Shown: positions 15,494 through 25,876, counted from the first letter of the stretch. The stretch: DNA of 64,000 nucleotides from Rhizobium indicum (GCF_005862305.2 NZ_CP054022.1:186001-250000); one strand, 5' to 3'. Notes: generated by a model from the letters alone, not told the origin. Program-made: numbers and translations.

Positions 15494-16762
15494 TCAGGCA
15501 GGGTCTACGCCTCGCTCAAGCCACAGATACGCAGCAGCCGTCCAGGAAAAGCCGAGGCCGCCGCAGCCTTCGCCGGTGACGGGGTCGAAATATTCGGCAA
15601 AACCCTCCGTTTCGATCGCCGTGACAGTGGATTTTCGCAGCTCTTCGGAGGCATCCGCATGGCCATTGCGTTTGAGGCCGTTGATCAGAAGCCAGTTTAT
15701 GATCGCCCAGGCGGGGCCGCGCCAGTAACGCTTCGGTTCCCAGCTTGCGCTGCCGGGCTTGGTTGTGGGGAAGGCGACCTTGAGGCTCTTGGACCAGGCC
15801 CTCATCTCGTCAACCAACGCATCCGCGATCGGCTTTTCGAGGTCTAGTGAGAGTAGGGGGATGAAGCCGGCTTGAGTCGCGGCCTCTATATCCTCGCCGG
15901 AGACGAGATCGCGCGAGACGAAGCGTGACAGGGCGGGGCGCCACTGGGCGAGGATAGCCTTGCGGGTCAGCGCATTCAACGCGGCGATCTCGGCGACATC
16001 GTCCATCCGGCCAAACTCGCGGGCGAGGGCTTCCAAATCTTCGCCGGCCTTGAGCAGGATGGCGGTCGTCTGGATCTCCGCGACCTTGAACGGTGCCTTT
16101 TCCCATTGTTTCGCCGGATCCCAGCCGCAAGCGGCATAAGTATCGACGAGATGGATGAAGCGGCGGTAATCCTCGTCGCGCGGACGCATGTCGGCATCGA
16201 CATGGCCGGTATCCTTGCGCACGACGGGGGTATCGGTGGTGGTGGGTACACGAGCGAGCGCGATGTCCCAGGCGGGAGAATTGTCGCTGCCGCTTTCCCA
16301 GGGATGCAGGAGTGCGACGAGGCCGGTGCCTTCGGGGTCGCGCGCCGAGTACCACCAGCGATGCCATTTCAGCGCCGCTTCGTAGAGGGGGAGAGTGCGC
16401 GCCTCGGCATCCTTGCCGGCGGCCTCATACAGCTTGCGCAGTGCGATCGCGAAGACCGGCGGCTGGGTTATGCCAGAAGTCGGGGTCGGATGCTTCGTAC
16501 GCCAGACGTTCGGCCCCGGGAAATAGGTATCGCTGGGCGCGTGGAAGACGATATGCGGGATCATCCCGTCCGCCCACTGGCCCTCGACCAGCCGCTCCAG
16601 CTCCCGATAGGCGCGATCGGTATCGTAGAGCGCAAAGCCCATGGCGACGAAGGCGGAATCCCAGTTCCACTGGAAGGGATAGAGCCGGTCGGTCGGCACG
16701 GTATAGCCGCCGCGATCGTTCACGGCGAGGATGCGCTTCGCCTGGTCGATATGCGTGTTCAT
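15494..16762 (-). CDS. GH63/MGH1-like intracellular glycoside hydrolase
   Basis: Alpha/alpha-barrel glycosidase (422 aa) with no signal peptide, so it works in the cytoplasm on imported substrate. Motifs fit the trehalase/GH63-like, glucosylglycerate-hydrolase-like group: LYPFQWNWDSAFVAMGFALYD near residue 27, GMIPHIVFH near 66, HPWESGSDNSPAWD near 155 and RYWRGPAWAIINWLLINGL near 335. It is the last gene of the LacI-SBP-permease-permease-ATPase operon, 19 bases after the ATPase, which makes it the enzyme that opens the imported glycoside. Substrate could be glucosylglycerate, mannosylglycerate or another short alpha-glycoside. Confidence 0.8.
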   Translation of the reverse strand: MNTHIDQAKRILAVNDRGGYTVPTDRLYPFQWNWDSAFVAMGFALYDTDRAYRELERLVEGQWADGMIPHIVFHAPSDTYFPGPNVWRTKHPTPTSGITQPPVFAIALRKLYEAAGKDAEARTLPLYEAALKWHRWWYSARDPEGTGLVALLHPWESGSDNSPAWDIALARVPTTTDTPVVRKDTGHVDADMRPRDEDYRRFIHLVDTYAACGWDPAKQWEKAPFKVAEIQTTAILLKAGEDLEALAREFGRMDDVAEIAALNALTRKAILAQWRPALSRFVSRDLVSGEDIEAATQAGFIPLLSLDLEKPIADALVDEMRAWSKSLKVAFPTTKPGSASWEPKRYWRGPAWAIINWLLINGLKRNGHADASEELRKSTVTAIETEGFAEYFDPVTGEGCGGLGFSWTAAAYLWLERGVDPA

Positions 16763-16781
16763 TCTGGATGCTCCGGTATTC

Positions 16782-17840
<1,059 letters not shown>

Positions 17841-17853
17841 ATCTCTGGTCCCG

Positions 17854-18711
17854 TTATTTGGAGGAAATGCCCCAGATCGCGAAGAGGTAGCGCCTGACCG
17901 CGAAGATGAAGACAACCGAGGGAAGGATGAGCATCAGGCCCCCGGCAAAACGGTAATGCATCGGGCTTTCCGAAAGCACGGTCAGCAGGTAGGCGGTCAG
18001 CGTGCGGTTGCGCACCGTCAGCACCGAGGCGGCAAAGACCTCGTTCCACGAGATGACGAAGGCAAAGACCGCGGTTGCGACGATGCCGGGAAGCGCCAAG
18101 GGTGCCACCACCTTGAAGAAGGCCTGGATGCGGGTGCAGCCGAACACCCAGGCGGCTTCCTCCAACTCCTTCGGCACGCCGAGGAAAATCCCTTGCGTGA
18201 CGAGTGCCGCGAAGGGCAGCGCCAGGACCGTATGGATGAGGCCGACGCCGACGATCGTATCGTAGAGGCCGAGCCGGATGAAGGAGACCGTCAGCGGCAG
18301 CGCCAGGATTGCCAGCGGAAAGGCGCGGGTCAGTAGAACCAGAAGGCGGTAGCTGTCCTTGCCGCGGAAATCGTAGCGGGCGAGCGCGTAACCTGCCGGC
18401 GCGCCGAGCAAGATTGAAAGCGCCACAGTGATGCTGGCTGCCCCCAGCGAATTGAGGAAGGACTGGACGACGCCCTCGGTCTTCAGGAAGAGAATGAAGG
18501 GCTCCAGCGATATGCCCGTGGGAAGCCCGGTCTTCGGCCAGATGTAGACGCCCTGCCGACCGCCAAGCGCGCCGAGCGCGACCAGATAGATCGGCACCAG
18601 CACCCAGGCGCAAAGCGCAGCGATGCCGCTCCACAGCAGCCAGCGCCGCGAGGAGACGAAGCCGGCGGCTTTGGGTGTGTCTTTGGCCGTACTGATGGTA
18701 TCCGTGGTCAT
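17854..18711 (-). CDS. CUT1 sugar ABC transporter permease (MalG type)
   Basis: Inner-membrane permease (285 aa) with six hydrophobic segments and the ATPase-docking EAA loop ELEEAAWVFGCTRIQAFFKVVAPLALP near residue 195. The family norm EAAxxDGA is altered here to EAAWVFGC. The start at 18711 overlaps the upstream permease stop by ATGA. It forms the heterodimeric channel with the gene before it. Confidence 0.93.
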   Translation of the reverse strand: MTTDTISTAKDTPKAAGFVSSRRWLLWSGIAALCAWVLVPIYLVALGALGGRQGVYIWPKTGLPTGISLEPFILFLKTEGVVQSFLNSLGAASITVALSILLGAPAGYALARYDFRGKDSYRLLVLLTRAFPLAILALPLTVSFIRLGLYDTIVGVGLIHTVLALPFAALVTQGIFLGVPKELEEAAWVFGCTRIQAFFKVVAPLALPGIVATAVFAFVISWNEVFAASVLTVRNRTLTAYLLTVLSESPMHYRFAGGLMLILPSVVFIFAVRRYLFAIWGISSK

Positions 18712-19559
18712 GGCAGGCGCTCCGGATCGACCTTCAAGACTTTCAGATAGATGAGCGTGGCGGCAAGCGAGATGATCATGATCAGCACCGCATAGGCAGC
18801 AGCGACGCTGTAGTTCTGGTTCTGGTTCTGCCAGTTGTAGGCCTCGCCGACGAGAACCGGAAAATTGCGCCCGCCGAGCGCATAGACCACCGCGAAGACT
18901 TCGAAGGCGAGCACGGTGCGCAGGATGAGAGCCGATTGCAGGGCGGGGCGGATCAGCGGCAGGGTGATGCGCCAGAAGCGCGTCCACGGGCCTGCGCCGA
19001 AAATTTCGGCGGCCTCCCTGAACTCCTTCGGCACCTGGTTGAGACCGGCGACGATGATGACCATGACGATGGCCGTGCCGCGCCAGATTTCGGCAACCGC
19101 AATGGCGATGAAGAGCGCGACCGGCGTCTGGTAGGAGAGCCAGCTTGCCTGCCTGCCGATGATGCCGAGACCGAAGAGCAGCGAATTCAGATAGCCGGTA
19201 TTCTGCAGGATCGACAGCCAGACGAGACCGGCGGCGAGGTCGGAAATGCCGAGCGGGATCGTCCAGATCCACAGGATCGTCTCGCGCCCGCGGCCGACCT
19301 TGGCGACCATCGTGCCCATGGCAAGCGCAATGGCGATCTGCACCGGCACGACCGCGATCGTCAGCAGGAAGGTATTCTTCACCGAGCGGGTGAAATTGAT
19401 GTCGGTTACCATGCGCTCGGCATTCGCGAGCGACAGCGCGCCATTGTCCGAAACCGCCAGCCAGATCGTCTGCACCAGCGGCACGACGAAGAGCAGCGCC
19501 AGAAAGGCGACGGATGGCAGGATCAGCAGATAGGGGATCCAGGGTCGGCTATTGGTCAT
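18708..19559 (-). CDS. CUT1 sugar ABC transporter permease (MalF type)
   Basis: Inner-membrane permease (283 aa) with six predicted helices and the EAA loop EFREAAEIFGAGPWTRFWRITLPLIRP near residue 180. It lies 72 bases downstream of the binding-protein gene; that gap contains a strong hairpin. It is translationally coupled to the next permease by an ATGA overlap. Confidence 0.93.
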   Translation of the reverse strand: MTNSRPWIPYLLILPSVAFLALLFVVPLVQTIWLAVSDNGALSLANAERMVTDINFTRSVKNTFLLTIAVVPVQIAIALAMGTMVAKVGRGRETILWIWTIPLGISDLAAGLVWLSILQNTGYLNSLLFGLGIIGRQASWLSYQTPVALFIAIAVAEIWRGTAIVMVIIVAGLNQVPKEFREAAEIFGAGPWTRFWRITLPLIRPALQSALILRTVLAFEVFAVVYALGGRNFPVLVGEAYNWQNQNQNYSVAAAYAVLIMIISLAATLIYLKVLKVDPERLP

Positions 19560-19592
19560 CGGCTCCGGCCTTGACGAGCAGAGTGTCGGAAG

Positions 19593-19619
19593 AGCGCCCG
19601 GGCATTCCGCCCGGACGCT
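19593..19619 (-). repeat. Intercistronic hairpin after the binding-protein gene
   Basis: On the minus-strand RNA an 11-pair stem (AGCGUCCGGGC / GCCCGGGCGCU, one G-U pair) closes a 5-base loop. It lies between the binding-protein stop and the permease start and has no following U-run. Such hairpins commonly protect the binding-protein mRNA 3' end and lower expression of the permeases. Confidence 0.6.
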
Positions 19620-19631
19620 TCTCAGGTAGAT

Positions 19632-20906
19632 TTATTCGACCGGGCAGGGGCCGTCGCTCTTGGCATCGGGCGCCCAGCAGGCAGCCTTCGTATCGGCCAT
19701 CAGCTTGGCCATCGTCGCGCCCTGGGTCTTCAGCACGTCTGCAACGGGCTCGTTCTGCAGCACGATGCGCTGGAAACTGTCCATGTAGACCTTGTTGAAC
19801 TCGCCGCCCTTGTCGCCGAGACCGACTGGGAGCAGCGAGATGACCGCGTCCTTGGAAGCCTGGGTGGCCGTGACCGCACCGGCAAGGAGGGCGACGCCGG
19901 CATCGAGATCCGGCGGCAGCTTGACGTTGAGGGTCGGGAAGAAGCCGACCTTGGAGGCGGTCAGGAGCTGCGTGTCCGGCATGGACAGGTGTTCGACGAT
20001 CTTTTCTGCGCCGGCTTTGTCAGGCGCGCCCTTCGGAATGGCGAGACCCGCGACGACAGGCATGTAGCCGCGACCTTTGGGACCCGCGGGGGCGGGGAAG
20101 ACGACATAATCATCCGGTGCAGCGGAAATGGCATTCTTCAGACGGGCGATATGATCCCAGGCGACCATGACTTCGCCGGCAGCGAGCGGCTCCTGCATGA
20201 AGTCGTAATTGGTCGAGTTCGGTGTCACATAGGCCCACAGCGCCTTCAGCTTTTCCCAGCCGGCGGCAGCATCGGCACTCTGGAAGGTGCGCACGACACC
20301 GCCGGTGAAGGACGGGTAGAAATAGCCCTGGAAATAACGCGCCATCAGCCCCTTCGGGCCGGCCGGGAAACCGATCTGCGGCTGGCCCGTCGCCTCCTGC
20401 ATATTCTTGCCCCACTCGATCAGTTGATCGTAGTTCAGCGCGTTCACGTCGGCGCCGGCAGGCAGGTATTGCAGCGCTTCCTTCTTGGCAGCCATCACAT
20501 AGGTCGCCTGCATCCAGGGGATGTACTGCTGGGTCGACTTGCCGAGCTTGCCAAGGTCGAGCAGCGACTGTGGCATGCCGCTCGCGGCCAGCTTGTTGGC
20601 GAGATCGTCGAGCGGCTCGAGCGTGTCCTTGTCGGCAAGGGGCGAGAGCTCGCCATGCAGCGCACCGACGAGGCTAACGGTGTGTTTGCCGGCCTGACGT
20701 TCGGCCTCCATGCGGACGGCAAACTGCGGCGGCTCCTCGACCACGTAATCAACCGAGCCGACGTCCTTCAGCAGCTCCTCGCGCACGACGGTCGCTTCCT
20801 CGATCGGACGAAGCTGGGTGGACACGAAAACCGTCTGGGCAAGCACAGGCGAGGCGAAGGCCAGCACGGTGGAAGCCAGAATTCCAAATGACATGATATG
20901 TTTCAT
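19632..20906 (-). CDS. CUT1 sugar ABC transporter substrate-binding protein
   Basis: Periplasmic binding protein (424 aa) with a signal peptide (MKHIMSFGILASTVLAFASPVLAQ, cleaved after AQ). The mature protein is a family-1 extracellular solute-binding protein with the sheet-helix pattern VFVSTQLRPIEEATVVREELLK and the late WAYVTPNSTNYDFMQEPLAAGEVMVAWDH. I chose ATG 20906 because AGGAGG lies 5 bases upstream. It is 42 bases after lacI and is followed by the hairpin at 19593. It captures the glycoside later cut by the GH63-like enzyme. Confidence 0.92.
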   Translation of the reverse strand: MKHIMSFGILASTVLAFASPVLAQTVFVSTQLRPIEEATVVREELLKDVGSVDYVVEEPPQFAVRMEAERQAGKHTVSLVGALHGELSPLADKDTLEPLDDLANKLAASGMPQSLLDLGKLGKSTQQYIPWMQATYVMAAKKEALQYLPAGADVNALNYDQLIEWGKNMQEATGQPQIGFPAGPKGLMARYFQGYFYPSFTGGVVRTFQSADAAAGWEKLKALWAYVTPNSTNYDFMQEPLAAGEVMVAWDHIARLKNAISAAPDDYVVFPAPAGPKGRGYMPVVAGLAIPKGAPDKAGAEKIVEHLSMPDTQLLTASKVGFFPTLNVKLPPDLDAGVALLAGAVTATQASKDAVISLLPVGLGDKGGEFNKVYMDSFQRIVLQNEPVADVLKTQGATMAKLMADTKAACWAPDAKSDGPCPVE

Positions 20907-20948
20907 CTTCTCCTCCTTCATTGTTCTTTGTTTGAGATGCACTGCTGT

Positions 20949-21959
20949 CTATGCCGCCCTAAGCGGACGGCGGTGGCTGTCGCGATCGACGAATTCGATC
21001 GCGTGAAGCTCCTGGAGTTCTTCGGCAGGCTCGCCTGCAATGGCGCGCAGCAGCAGCGAGGCGAAGCTCGCGCCGAGGTTTTCACCGGTCATGCGCATGG
21101 TCGAGAGCGGCGGGCTGGTAAATGCGCCCATCGCCAGGTCGTCATGGCCGACAATGCTGATCTGGTTGCCGCCATCGAGCTCGCGTAGCGCCCGGAGTGC
21201 CCCGATCGCCATTTCGTCGGTGGCGCAAACGAGTGCGGTCGGACGCGAGGGTTGGCGCAGAAGTTCGAGTGCTGCGAGATAACCGCCCTGTTCCAGCGGC
21301 GCGCCTTCGGCACAAAGGTCGGTGGCAAGGCCGCATTCCTCCATCGCCGCCCGCCAGCCGCGGCAGCGGTCATGTGCAAAGTAATATTCCTGCGGGCCGG
21401 CGATGTGGCCGATGCGGCGGTGGCCGGCGGCATGGAAGCGCAGCGTCGCGGCCCGGAATCCGGCAAAACCGTCGCCGTCGATATAGGGATGGGGCAGCAG
21501 GCTTTCGGTGCGGCCATTGGTGACGAAGGGAATGCCGCGCGACTGCAGGAATTCGACGCGCTCGTCTTTCCGCTTGGTGCGAACGAGAAGCATGGCGTCG
21601 ACGCGGCGGCCATCGACGAAGCGGCGGCAGATGTCGAGCTCGCTCTCGCCGCGCGGCACCGGCGCAATCACCAGATTGAGGCCGGCGGCGGCAAGGTGTT
21701 CGGCACAGCCGGACAACATATCGAGGAAATGCGGAGGACCGATATGGCCGGGATCGCTCGGCAGCGTGACGGCAACCAGTTCGGCGCGCTGCCTGCGGAG
21801 GCGGCGGGCCGAAGCATTCGGTCGGTAGCCGACCTTGTCGGCAGCCTCTCGAACCCGTTCGCGCGTGGCGGCCGCCACATCGGCATAACCGTCGAGCGCA
21901 CGCGACACCGTGGTGATCGACAGTCCCAGCGATTGCGCGAGCTGCTTGAGATTGGCCAA
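20949..21959 (-). CDS. LacI-family transcriptional repressor of the glycoside operon
   Basis: Repressor (336 aa) with an N-terminal LacI HTH (LKQLAQSLGLSITTVSRALDGYADVAAATRERVREAA) and a periplasmic-binding-like effector domain (hinge NASARRLRRQRAELVAV; late ALVCATDEMAIGAL and ISIVGHDDLAMG). The start codon is TTG at 21959, supported by GGAGG 6 bases upstream; no nearby ATG fits. It is the first gene of its own operon, so the two operators upstream would give autoregulation together with the transporter and hydrolase. Confidence 0.93.
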   Translation of the reverse strand: MANLKQLAQSLGLSITTVSRALDGYADVAAATRERVREAADKVGYRPNASARRLRRQRAELVAVTLPSDPGHIGPPHFLDMLSGCAEHLAAAGLNLVIAPVPRGESELDICRRFVDGRRVDAMLLVRTKRKDERVEFLQSRGIPFVTNGRTESLLPHPYIDGDGFAGFRAATLRFHAAGHRRIGHIAGPQEYYFAHDRCRGWRAAMEECGLATDLCAEGAPLEQGGYLAALELLRQPSRPTALVCATDEMAIGALRALRELDGGNQISIVGHDDLAMGAFTSPPLSTMRMTGENLGASFASLLLRAIAGEPAEELQELHAIEFVDRDSHRRPLRAA

Positions 21960-21990
21960 GATCTTCCTCCCGAGGTGAGAAAAAGATTCT

Positions 21991-22026
21991 CCAAAACGTT
22001 TTGGGAGTCAAGCCAAAACGTTTTGG
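21991..22026 (-). promoter_or_regulatory. LacI-operon promoter with two identical operators
   Basis: CCAAAACGTTTTGG occurs twice, at 21991-22004 and 22013-22026. Both are perfect 14-bp palindromes with the central CG typical of LacI-family sites. Their centres are 22 bases apart, about two helical turns. On the minus strand a TTGACT -35 box sits exactly between them (22006-22011), and the proximal operator fills the spacer to the -10. Confidence 0.85.
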
Positions 22027-22105
22027 ATTCGTGCCGATGTCGCGCGCATTGATCTTTCAAGACGGAGCAGAGACGTCACAGAGATATGCGAAAGGGCGGG
22101 GGTTC

Positions 22106-22429
22106 TCAGCGCAGCCTAGGCGGGACCACTATCTTATGTATCTGGATACGCTCGGGAAGTTCGCAAATTAGTTCTGCATCTCGCGCCAGATGATGAACCT
22201 GCTCCGGATCACCTTTCGTAAACGCCGTCATCGATTGCATGTCGGCCCAGTAGGAGATCGTCGTGAACCATGTTTCATCCTTCCGATCTTCGCGCAGCAA
22301 TTGGACGCCGATCGCCGTCTTTAGCAGTGGCGGAACTCCCTCAGCGCGATTGTAAGCTTCGTATTCATCAGCAAATTCCGGCTTCGTGCGGCCGCGCCAG
22401 ATACCGGCGATAGTTGGAACTTTCGTCAT
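22106..22429 (-). CDS. Small dimeric alpha/beta-barrel (ABM-like) protein
   Basis: Protein of 107 aa resembling the antibiotic-biosynthesis-monooxygenase-like fold. Visible features are an N-terminal strand (TIAGIWRGRTKPEFADEYEAYN), then GVQLLREDRKDETWFTTISYWADMQSMTAFTKGD, where the WADMQSMTAF helix after a W/F-rich strand is typical. Function is unknown; relatives include small monooxygenases and stress-responsive proteins. ATG 22429 is preferred over a longer frame because it matches the domain start and has a GAG-rich upstream stretch. It stands alone, downstream of and on the same strand as nothing related. Confidence 0.65.
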   Translation of the reverse strand: MTKVPTIAGIWRGRTKPEFADEYEAYNRAEGVPPLLKTAIGVQLLREDRKDETWFTTISYWADMQSMTAFTKGDPEQVHHLARDAELICELPERIQIHKIVVPPRLR

Positions 22430-22795
22430 GTTCTGCTCTCCGTGACATCTGAATGAAGCAAGCCAACGGTCGAGGGCGTCTGCCTCAAACGGCATGGGCA
22501 CCGTCGAACAGGGCGCCAAGCCCGCCGATCAGAGGCGCCCCGGGCATGCGCCCACTCGGGCATCACACCCGTTCACAGCCCGGAACGTCTGTTCCACGAG
22601 CAAAGGAGATGAGTCCCACAATCGATCGTTCAAGGCCTCCGTGAGCCGATCGACCGGTCTGGACCTTCTACCCCGCTTGGGGGCTGGGTCGCTGATGGCT
22701 CGCGAGTGCGTTCATTCGATCAAAATCTAATCAACGGCGTAACCTGATTTGAAAGTCGGTTTGGTACGGAGGGTCTCCTTCCGGGAAGTGACGTC
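22430..22795. other. Divergent intergenic stretch, no gene seen
   Basis: A 366-base gap between the ABM-like gene (leftward) and the cyclic-di-GMP gene (rightward). It must hold both promoters. I see no credible coding frame and no strong palindrome. Confidence 0.4.
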
Positions 22796-24610
22796 ATGAT
22801 CCTTGAGTTGCAGAATGCCATTCTGGAAATGATTGCCAAAGGGGAACCGCTGGCAACAACGATCGAGCAACTTTGCCTCAGGGTCGAGGCCGTCGTTCCT
22901 GGGATCACCGCTTCGGTGCTGACGTTCGACGGGAGCCGTCTTCACACACTTGCTGGACCCTCCCTTCCGCCTGACTATTCAGCGGCTGTCGACAATCTTG
23001 AAGCCGGACCTCTTGCGGGCTCTTGTGGTGCCGCTGCCTATTCTGGAGAAGCGGTCGTTGTCACCGATATCGAGACCGATCCTCGTTGGCAGGACTTCAA
23101 GTCTCTGGTTCTTCCGCTAGGGTTGCGGGCTTGCTGGTCCAGCCCGATCAAGAGCGGCGAGCGGGTGATCGGCACCTTCGCCTTCTATTATCGAGAACAC
23201 GGCGCTCCGAAGGCCGTCGAACGGGACCTCGTCGAGGCTTGTGTCCATCTTTGCACAATCGCCATCGATCGCGAAGAACGGGTGATGGAACGTCAGCGAC
23301 TGACATACAGCGACGCTATGACGGGACTGTCGAATCGTGCTCGTTTCAACCAGCTTCTCGCCGAAGATCTGCCTCGATCCCGGCGCGCCTGGGGCATCTT
23401 GCTGGTGGACATCGACAACTTGAAACTGGTGAACGACACGTTCGGGCACGCAGCCGGCGACGCATTGATTCAAGTGGTTGCAGACCGGATCTCCGCGACA
23501 GCAGGCGCCAAAAACACGTTCAGGCTTGGTGGAGATGAGTTTGCTGTCATTGTATCGGACGACAAAGACCTTGATCTGAATGCGAGGGCATCCGCCATCC
23601 TCGAAGCACTGTCCTCTCCTTCAACGTGCGACGGCCATGTCGTCTTTCCCGCCGCGACGATTGGCGGCGCGTTGGCAGAGACCGAAACAAACCCCGATCA
23701 GACCCGCCAGAACGCCGATGTGGCGCTCTATCATGCGAAAGAACACAACCGTGGCCGGTACGTGCAACACTATCCCGGCCTGGGCACCGCCCTCACCAGA
23801 CGCTTCAGGGCGGTTCGGGACGTGGGCATCGCCCTAAAAGACGATCGGATCGACGCGCATTACCAACCGATCTTGCGCCTGGATACGCGGGAAATTGTTG
23901 GTTTCGAAGCCTTGTGTCGAATGACCACGCCTTCCGGCCAAATCATAGCAGCAGCGCATTTCCATGAGGCGACGAAAGACGCGCATATTGCTGCTGAGCT
24001 GACCCAACGGATGTTGCTGAGGGTTGCGAAAGACATCCGCAGCTGGCTCGCCCGAGGCCTTCCTCTCCAACATGTCGGCATCAACCTGTCCGCCGCAGAT
24101 TTTCGTGGCGGCAATCTGCAAGACAGGCTGTGCCGAATTTTCGGGGACGCGGAGGTTCCTCTCAAGCACATCATCCTCGAAGTGACGGAATCGGTTTATC
24201 TCGGACAACGGGACTATGTCGTAGCGGACGAGATAAAGGCTCTTCGGTCCAAGGGCTTGCGGGTTGCCCTCGACGACTTCGGCACGGGCTACGCGTCTTT
24301 GACCCATCTGCTGACGGTGCCGGTCGACATCATCAAGATCGACAAGTCCTTCATCGACCGCATGGTGCCGGGCGACGCTGGGACCTTCATCGTTGAGGGC
24401 CTGATCGGAATAGCTGACAAGCTGGGGATCCGGGTCGTCGCAGAAGGGATTGAAACAGAACCCCAAGCTGTTCAATTGAGCCAGCTCGGCTGCAAGCTCG
24501 GACAGGGCTATCTGTTTTCGAAAGCAGTCGATCGAACGGTTGCCGCGGCCATTTTAGAGCAGCATGGACAACGGCTCAACCAAGACAAGACCCGTGCCGG
24601 AGCCCTATAG
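22796..24610 (+). CDS. GAF-GGDEF-EAL cyclic-di-GMP signalling protein
   Basis: Cytoplasmic protein (604 aa) with three domains. An N-terminal GAF sensor (about 10-165) is followed by a diguanylate cyclase with an intact GGDEF at 245-249 and a phosphodiesterase with EAL at 371-373. The phosphodiesterase also has NLSAADF, LEVTES, DDFGTGYASL and IKIDKSFI in place, so both catalytic cores look complete. The RxxD inhibitory site before GGDEF is missing (KNTFRL there), which suggests no product inhibition of the cyclase. No membrane segment is visible. The following gene also degrades c-di-GMP, so the two probably tune the same local pool. The ribosome site is weak (GGGAAG, 8 bases upstream). Confidence 0.93.
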   Translation: MILELQNAILEMIAKGEPLATTIEQLCLRVEAVVPGITASVLTFDGSRLHTLAGPSLPPDYSAAVDNLEAGPLAGSCGAAAYSGEAVVVTDIETDPRWQDFKSLVLPLGLRACWSSPIKSGERVIGTFAFYYREHGAPKAVERDLVEACVHLCTIAIDREERVMERQRLTYSDAMTGLSNRARFNQLLAEDLPRSRRAWGILLVDIDNLKLVNDTFGHAAGDALIQVVADRISATAGAKNTFRLGGDEFAVIVSDDKDLDLNARASAILEALSSPSTCDGHVVFPAATIGGALAETETNPDQTRQNADVALYHAKEHNRGRYVQHYPGLGTALTRRFRAVRDVGIALKDDRIDAHYQPILRLDTREIVGFEALCRMTTPSGQIIAAAHFHEATKDAHIAAELTQRMLLRVAKDIRSWLARGLPLQHVGINLSAADFRGGNLQDRLCRIFGDAEVPLKHIILEVTESVYLGQRDYVVADEIKALRSKGLRVALDDFGTGYASLTHLLTVPVDIIKIDKSFIDRMVPGDAGTFIVEGLIGIADKLGIRVVAEGIETEPQAVQLSQLGCKLGQGYLFSKAVDRTVAAAILEQHGQRLNQDKTRAGAL

Positions 24611-24694
24611 CCTGAGCGAGGTTTTCGCGCTCGGGCCAGCCCCGGATACCTGAGACAACGCTTGAGTACCAAGATTATTTTGAACGGATCAGAG

Positions 24695-25654
24695 ATGCGA
24701 AAACGGATACATGTCAGCCAATTGCGGGTAGGAATGTATGTCGAGGACGTCGAGATTGAGGGAGAAGACAGGACACGCCGGTTCAAGCCGTTCCTGATCT
24801 CGGCCGCCGGTCAGGTCGAGAGTTTGATGGCAAACCGCCTGATGACTGTTGTTATCGACGTCGGAAAAGGCGCGGATGTCGATCCGGGCGGGGCACAGGA
24901 CATCGACCGGGCTGCGTTTGACACCCAGCTTCGTGCCGTGTTTTCGGCGAAGGATATCAAGCAGGCGAGGGAATGCGTCGAGGATACAAGACCGCAGATC
25001 CGCCAAATGCTTGCCCACGCCAGGATCAAAGCTTCTTTCGCCAGTGATGCGGCAAGCGCAGCTGTGGAGCGGATCATGTCGGCAGCCTTCGACAACGCCG
25101 GCGCGCTGATCGCAGTCGCAAAGCTGAAGGAAAAAGATGAGCTGACGTTCCTCCACTCGCTGGCGGTAAGCGCGTTGATGATCACCCTAGGGCGCAGCCT
25201 CGGTCATGGAGAAGAGGATGTGCGGGTATTGGGACTCGGCGGACTGGTTCACGATCTTGGAAAAATGGCGCTCCCGGACGAAATTTTGACGAAACCCGGT
25301 AAACTGACGGCCGAGGAAATGGATCTTGTCCGCGGGCATCCTCAGCGGGGATATGAGCTGGTTTCCCATGTCGCGCATGTCCCGAAGCCGGTGCTCGACA
25401 TTTGTCGCTACCACCATGAAAAGTTCGATGGCTCGGGCTATCCTGGCCGGCTCGCCGGAAAGAAGATCCCTTACGTCGCCCGGCTTGCGGCGATTTGTGA
25501 CGTTTACGAAGCGCTGACCACAATCAGGCCGTATAAGCGCGCCTTCTCGCAAGCGGAGGCGATCAACATGATGATGAATTCGCCGGGCCATTTCGATAGC
25601 CAGCTTCTTTCCGCATTCGTGTCAAAAATGGTGATCAGCGGCACGCTCCACTAG
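24695..25654 (+). CDS. HD-GYP cyclic-di-GMP phosphodiesterase
   Basis: Protein of 319 aa with an N-terminal DUF3391-like region (RKRIHVSQLRVGMYVEDVEIEGEDRTRRFKPF...) and a C-terminal HD-GYP domain. The HD pair lies at 186-187 in LVHDLGKMALPDEIL, the motif HHEKFDGSGYPGRLAGKKIP includes GYP at 248-250, and ARLAAICDVYEALT follows. All metal-binding positions look intact. ATG 24695 matches the family start; an in-frame TTG at 24662 would add 11 residues. It lies 84 bases after the GGDEF-EAL gene, probably one transcript. Confidence 0.92.
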   Translation: MRKRIHVSQLRVGMYVEDVEIEGEDRTRRFKPFLISAAGQVESLMANRLMTVVIDVGKGADVDPGGAQDIDRAAFDTQLRAVFSAKDIKQARECVEDTRPQIRQMLAHARIKASFASDAASAAVERIMSAAFDNAGALIAVAKLKEKDELTFLHSLAVSALMITLGRSLGHGEEDVRVLGLGGLVHDLGKMALPDEILTKPGKLTAEEMDLVRGHPQRGYELVSHVAHVPKPVLDICRYHHEKFDGSGYPGRLAGKKIPYVARLAAICDVYEALTTIRPYKRAFSQAEAINMMMNSPGHFDSQLLSAFVSKMVISGTLH

Positions 25655-25876
25655 AGCCATCATTTACCGGACGGCGCGTCGTACCGGCCAAACGTCACTT
25701 GTAACTCCGCTCGGATCGGCGGTCATTTCGGCAGCAGAGGCAACCCCGACCAGCGCCGGGCAGGCCAAGCGCTGATCGTCTACAGGGGGTAAAGATTGCG
25801 CGCCGATAGGGGGCAGTTTGTGCGCCGATTGACAGATAGGTGTTCGGAACGCTGAGCAGTGCGCGTAAAAAGCCGC

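Noticed and set aside
17854..19272. Single 472-codon frame covering both MalG- and MalF-type permease regions
   Set aside because: Its first part is an out-of-frame shadow of the MalF-type gene; the true permease begins at 18711 with an ATGA overlap.
24611..24635. Stem CCTGAGCG / CGCTCGGG after the GGDEF-EAL gene
   Set aside because: Includes a wobble pair, has a 9-base loop and no U-run; too weak to call a terminator, and the HD-GYP gene follows closely on the same strand.
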